14,916 nt of DNA from contig JAJYLM010000044.1 in the NCBI GenBank assembly GCA_021787655.1, forward strand, positions 1 through 14,916. Reading direction: 5' to 3'. This document shows positions 14,335 through 14,916 of this stretch, one piece after another. A program made the translations under genes and the position numbers. How positions within the stretch are numbered: the stretch's first letter is position 1; each line of letters opens with the position of its first letter. The DNA comes from a bacterium (GTDB lineage Bacteria; JAMCPX01). The notes below the pieces were generated by a model. It did not search any database. It was not told the DNA's origin and saw nothing but the letters and a program-made list of their open reading frames with translations.

Positions 14335-14916
14335 TTTTTATCTATCCTTTCCTCAACATAGATTTTGACCTCCCGGTCCAGAGCAAGAATGTCCTCGACG
14401 GAGTCAACCGGCTTATAATAATATCTGTCGACCGCATATTCAACAATGTCTGCGATATCCGTGAATCTGATCTTGTTTGCGAGAAAAGCCCCGACCGCAC
14501 AATCGTTTGCGGCATTCATGACGACCGCTGAATCATCGCGCTTCCTGATGACGTCCAGAGCGATCCCGAGACATTTGAATTTTGTGAGGTCCGGCCTGAG
14601 AAAGTTCAGCGACCCGATGCTGAGGAAGTCGAGCTTTTTCGTGCCGAGGGGAATGCGCTTCCTCATGTTCATGGCATACGCTATCGGCAGTTTCATGTCC
14701 GGAACCCCCATCTGCGCAAGCACAGCTCCGTCCGTCAGCTCGATCATCGAATGGATGATGCTTTCCGGATGGACAACGACCTCTATCTGTCCGGGCTTCA
14801 GATCGAAGAGCCACCTCGCCTCTATTACTTCGAGCCCCTTGTTCATCATGGTTGCAGAATCGATCGTAATCTTCTTTCCCATCCTCCACCGCGGGTGGTT
14901 CAGGGCCTGCCGGGGA
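14328..14916 (-). CDS. dxr: 1-deoxy-D-xylulose 5-phosphate reductoisomerase, C-terminal part
   Basis: Second enzyme of the MEP isoprenoid pathway; it rearranges and reduces DXP to MEP with NADPH and a divalent metal. The frame is open to the window edge and begins ..RQALNHPRWRMGKK, so the N-terminal NADPH-binding domain is outside. The visible part holds the catalytic/metal-binding segment ITIDSATMMNKGLEVIEA, the flexible-loop-region HPESIIHSMIEL and the substrate-binding CLGIALDVIRK and NAANDCAV motifs, then the C-terminal helical domain. The stop (TGA at 14330-14328) overlaps the rseP start by 7 nt. The ATG at 14882 is internal, since homologous sequence continues upstream of it. Undecaprenyl lipids made from this pathway are what the GT2 and GT39 enzymes of the window would use, although that is a general link and not a shared operon. 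Confidence 0.96.
   Translation of the reverse strand, partial: PRQALNHPRWRMGKKITIDSATMMNKGLEVIEARWLFDLKPGQIEVVVHPESIIHSMIELTDGAVLAQMGVPDMKLPIAYAMNMRKRIPLGTKKLDFLSIGSLNFLRPDLTKFKCLGIALDVIRKRDDSAVVMNAANDCAVGAFLANKIRFTDIADIVEYAVDRYYYKPVDSVEDILALDREVKIYVEERIDKKC

Noticed and set aside
13258..14361. A 367-codon open frame on the plus strand opposite rseP
   Set aside because: It mirrors the rseP reading frame almost exactly, is very rich in His, Arg, Asp and Gln, and shows no recognisable motif; rseP on the other strand has all its catalytic motifs.
1..14916. tRNA or rRNA genes, CRISPR arrays, insertion sequences, prophage or defence genes
   Set aside because: No cloverleaf, no regularly spaced repeats, and no transposase-, integrase- or nuclease-like product was seen; nearly every base lies in an assigned gene.

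Overview
The window is a densely packed stretch of bacterial chromosome, essentially all coding, with no RNA gene, CRISPR array, insertion sequence or prophage that I can see. The gene set suggests a Gram-negative, probably anaerobic bacterium of the Desulfobacterota or Nitrospirota kind. The evidence is an RseP-type protease next to dxr, a MEMO-family gene, an ArnT-like membrane glycosyltransferase, a YghO/bacterial-ceramide-synthase-like acyltransferase and a fused hisIE. The lineage is an inference from gene content only.

Layout from left to right. Bases 1-243 hold the end of a MEMO-family gene (AmmeMemoRadiSam protein B) on the plus strand. It faces a minus-strand histidine operon (3763 down to 259) read in the order hisB, hisH, hisA, hisF, hisIE, with very short or overlapping junctions except a 60-nt gap between hisB and hisH. 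These genes supply five steps of the pathway, plus the amidotransferase subunit; hisG, hisC, hisD and a histidinol-phosphate phosphatase are not here. A 139-nt leader with two good inverted repeats separates hisB from the next upstream gene.

Upstream of that, bases 7227 to 3903 (minus) form a three-gene cassette joined by two ATGA stop/start overlaps: a GT39 polyprenyl-phosphate-sugar-dependent membrane glycosyltransferase, a GT2 polyprenol-phosphate-mannose-synthase-like enzyme, and an alpha-methylacyl-CoA racemase/CoA-transferase family III protein. A 138-nt divergent intergenic region separates it from the only internal plus-strand gene (7366-8478), a 370-aa double-GNAT protein of the YghO/bacterial ceramide synthase-like family. 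That gene converges with a second GT39/ArnT-like gene (10166-8493). Bases 3903-10166 can be read as a cell-envelope lipid and glycan modification locus: the GT2 enzyme loads a sugar on a polyprenyl phosphate, and one or both GT39 enzymes transfer sugars on the outer face of the inner membrane.

The right third (14916 down to 10280, minus) reads dxr (5' end cut by the window edge), rseP, tsaB, a MoxR-type AAA+ ATPase and a CoxE-type VWA protein. All junctions overlap or nearly touch, so housekeeping functions (isoprenoid synthesis, membrane proteolysis, tRNA t6A modification) are coupled to a MoxR-VWA chaperone-like pair.

I did not find a clearly new biological system. The points most worth a second look are the acyltransferase/glycosyltransferase locus, the structured his leader, the possible leaderless starts of both GT39 genes, and the MoxR-VWA pair fused translationally to tsaB.
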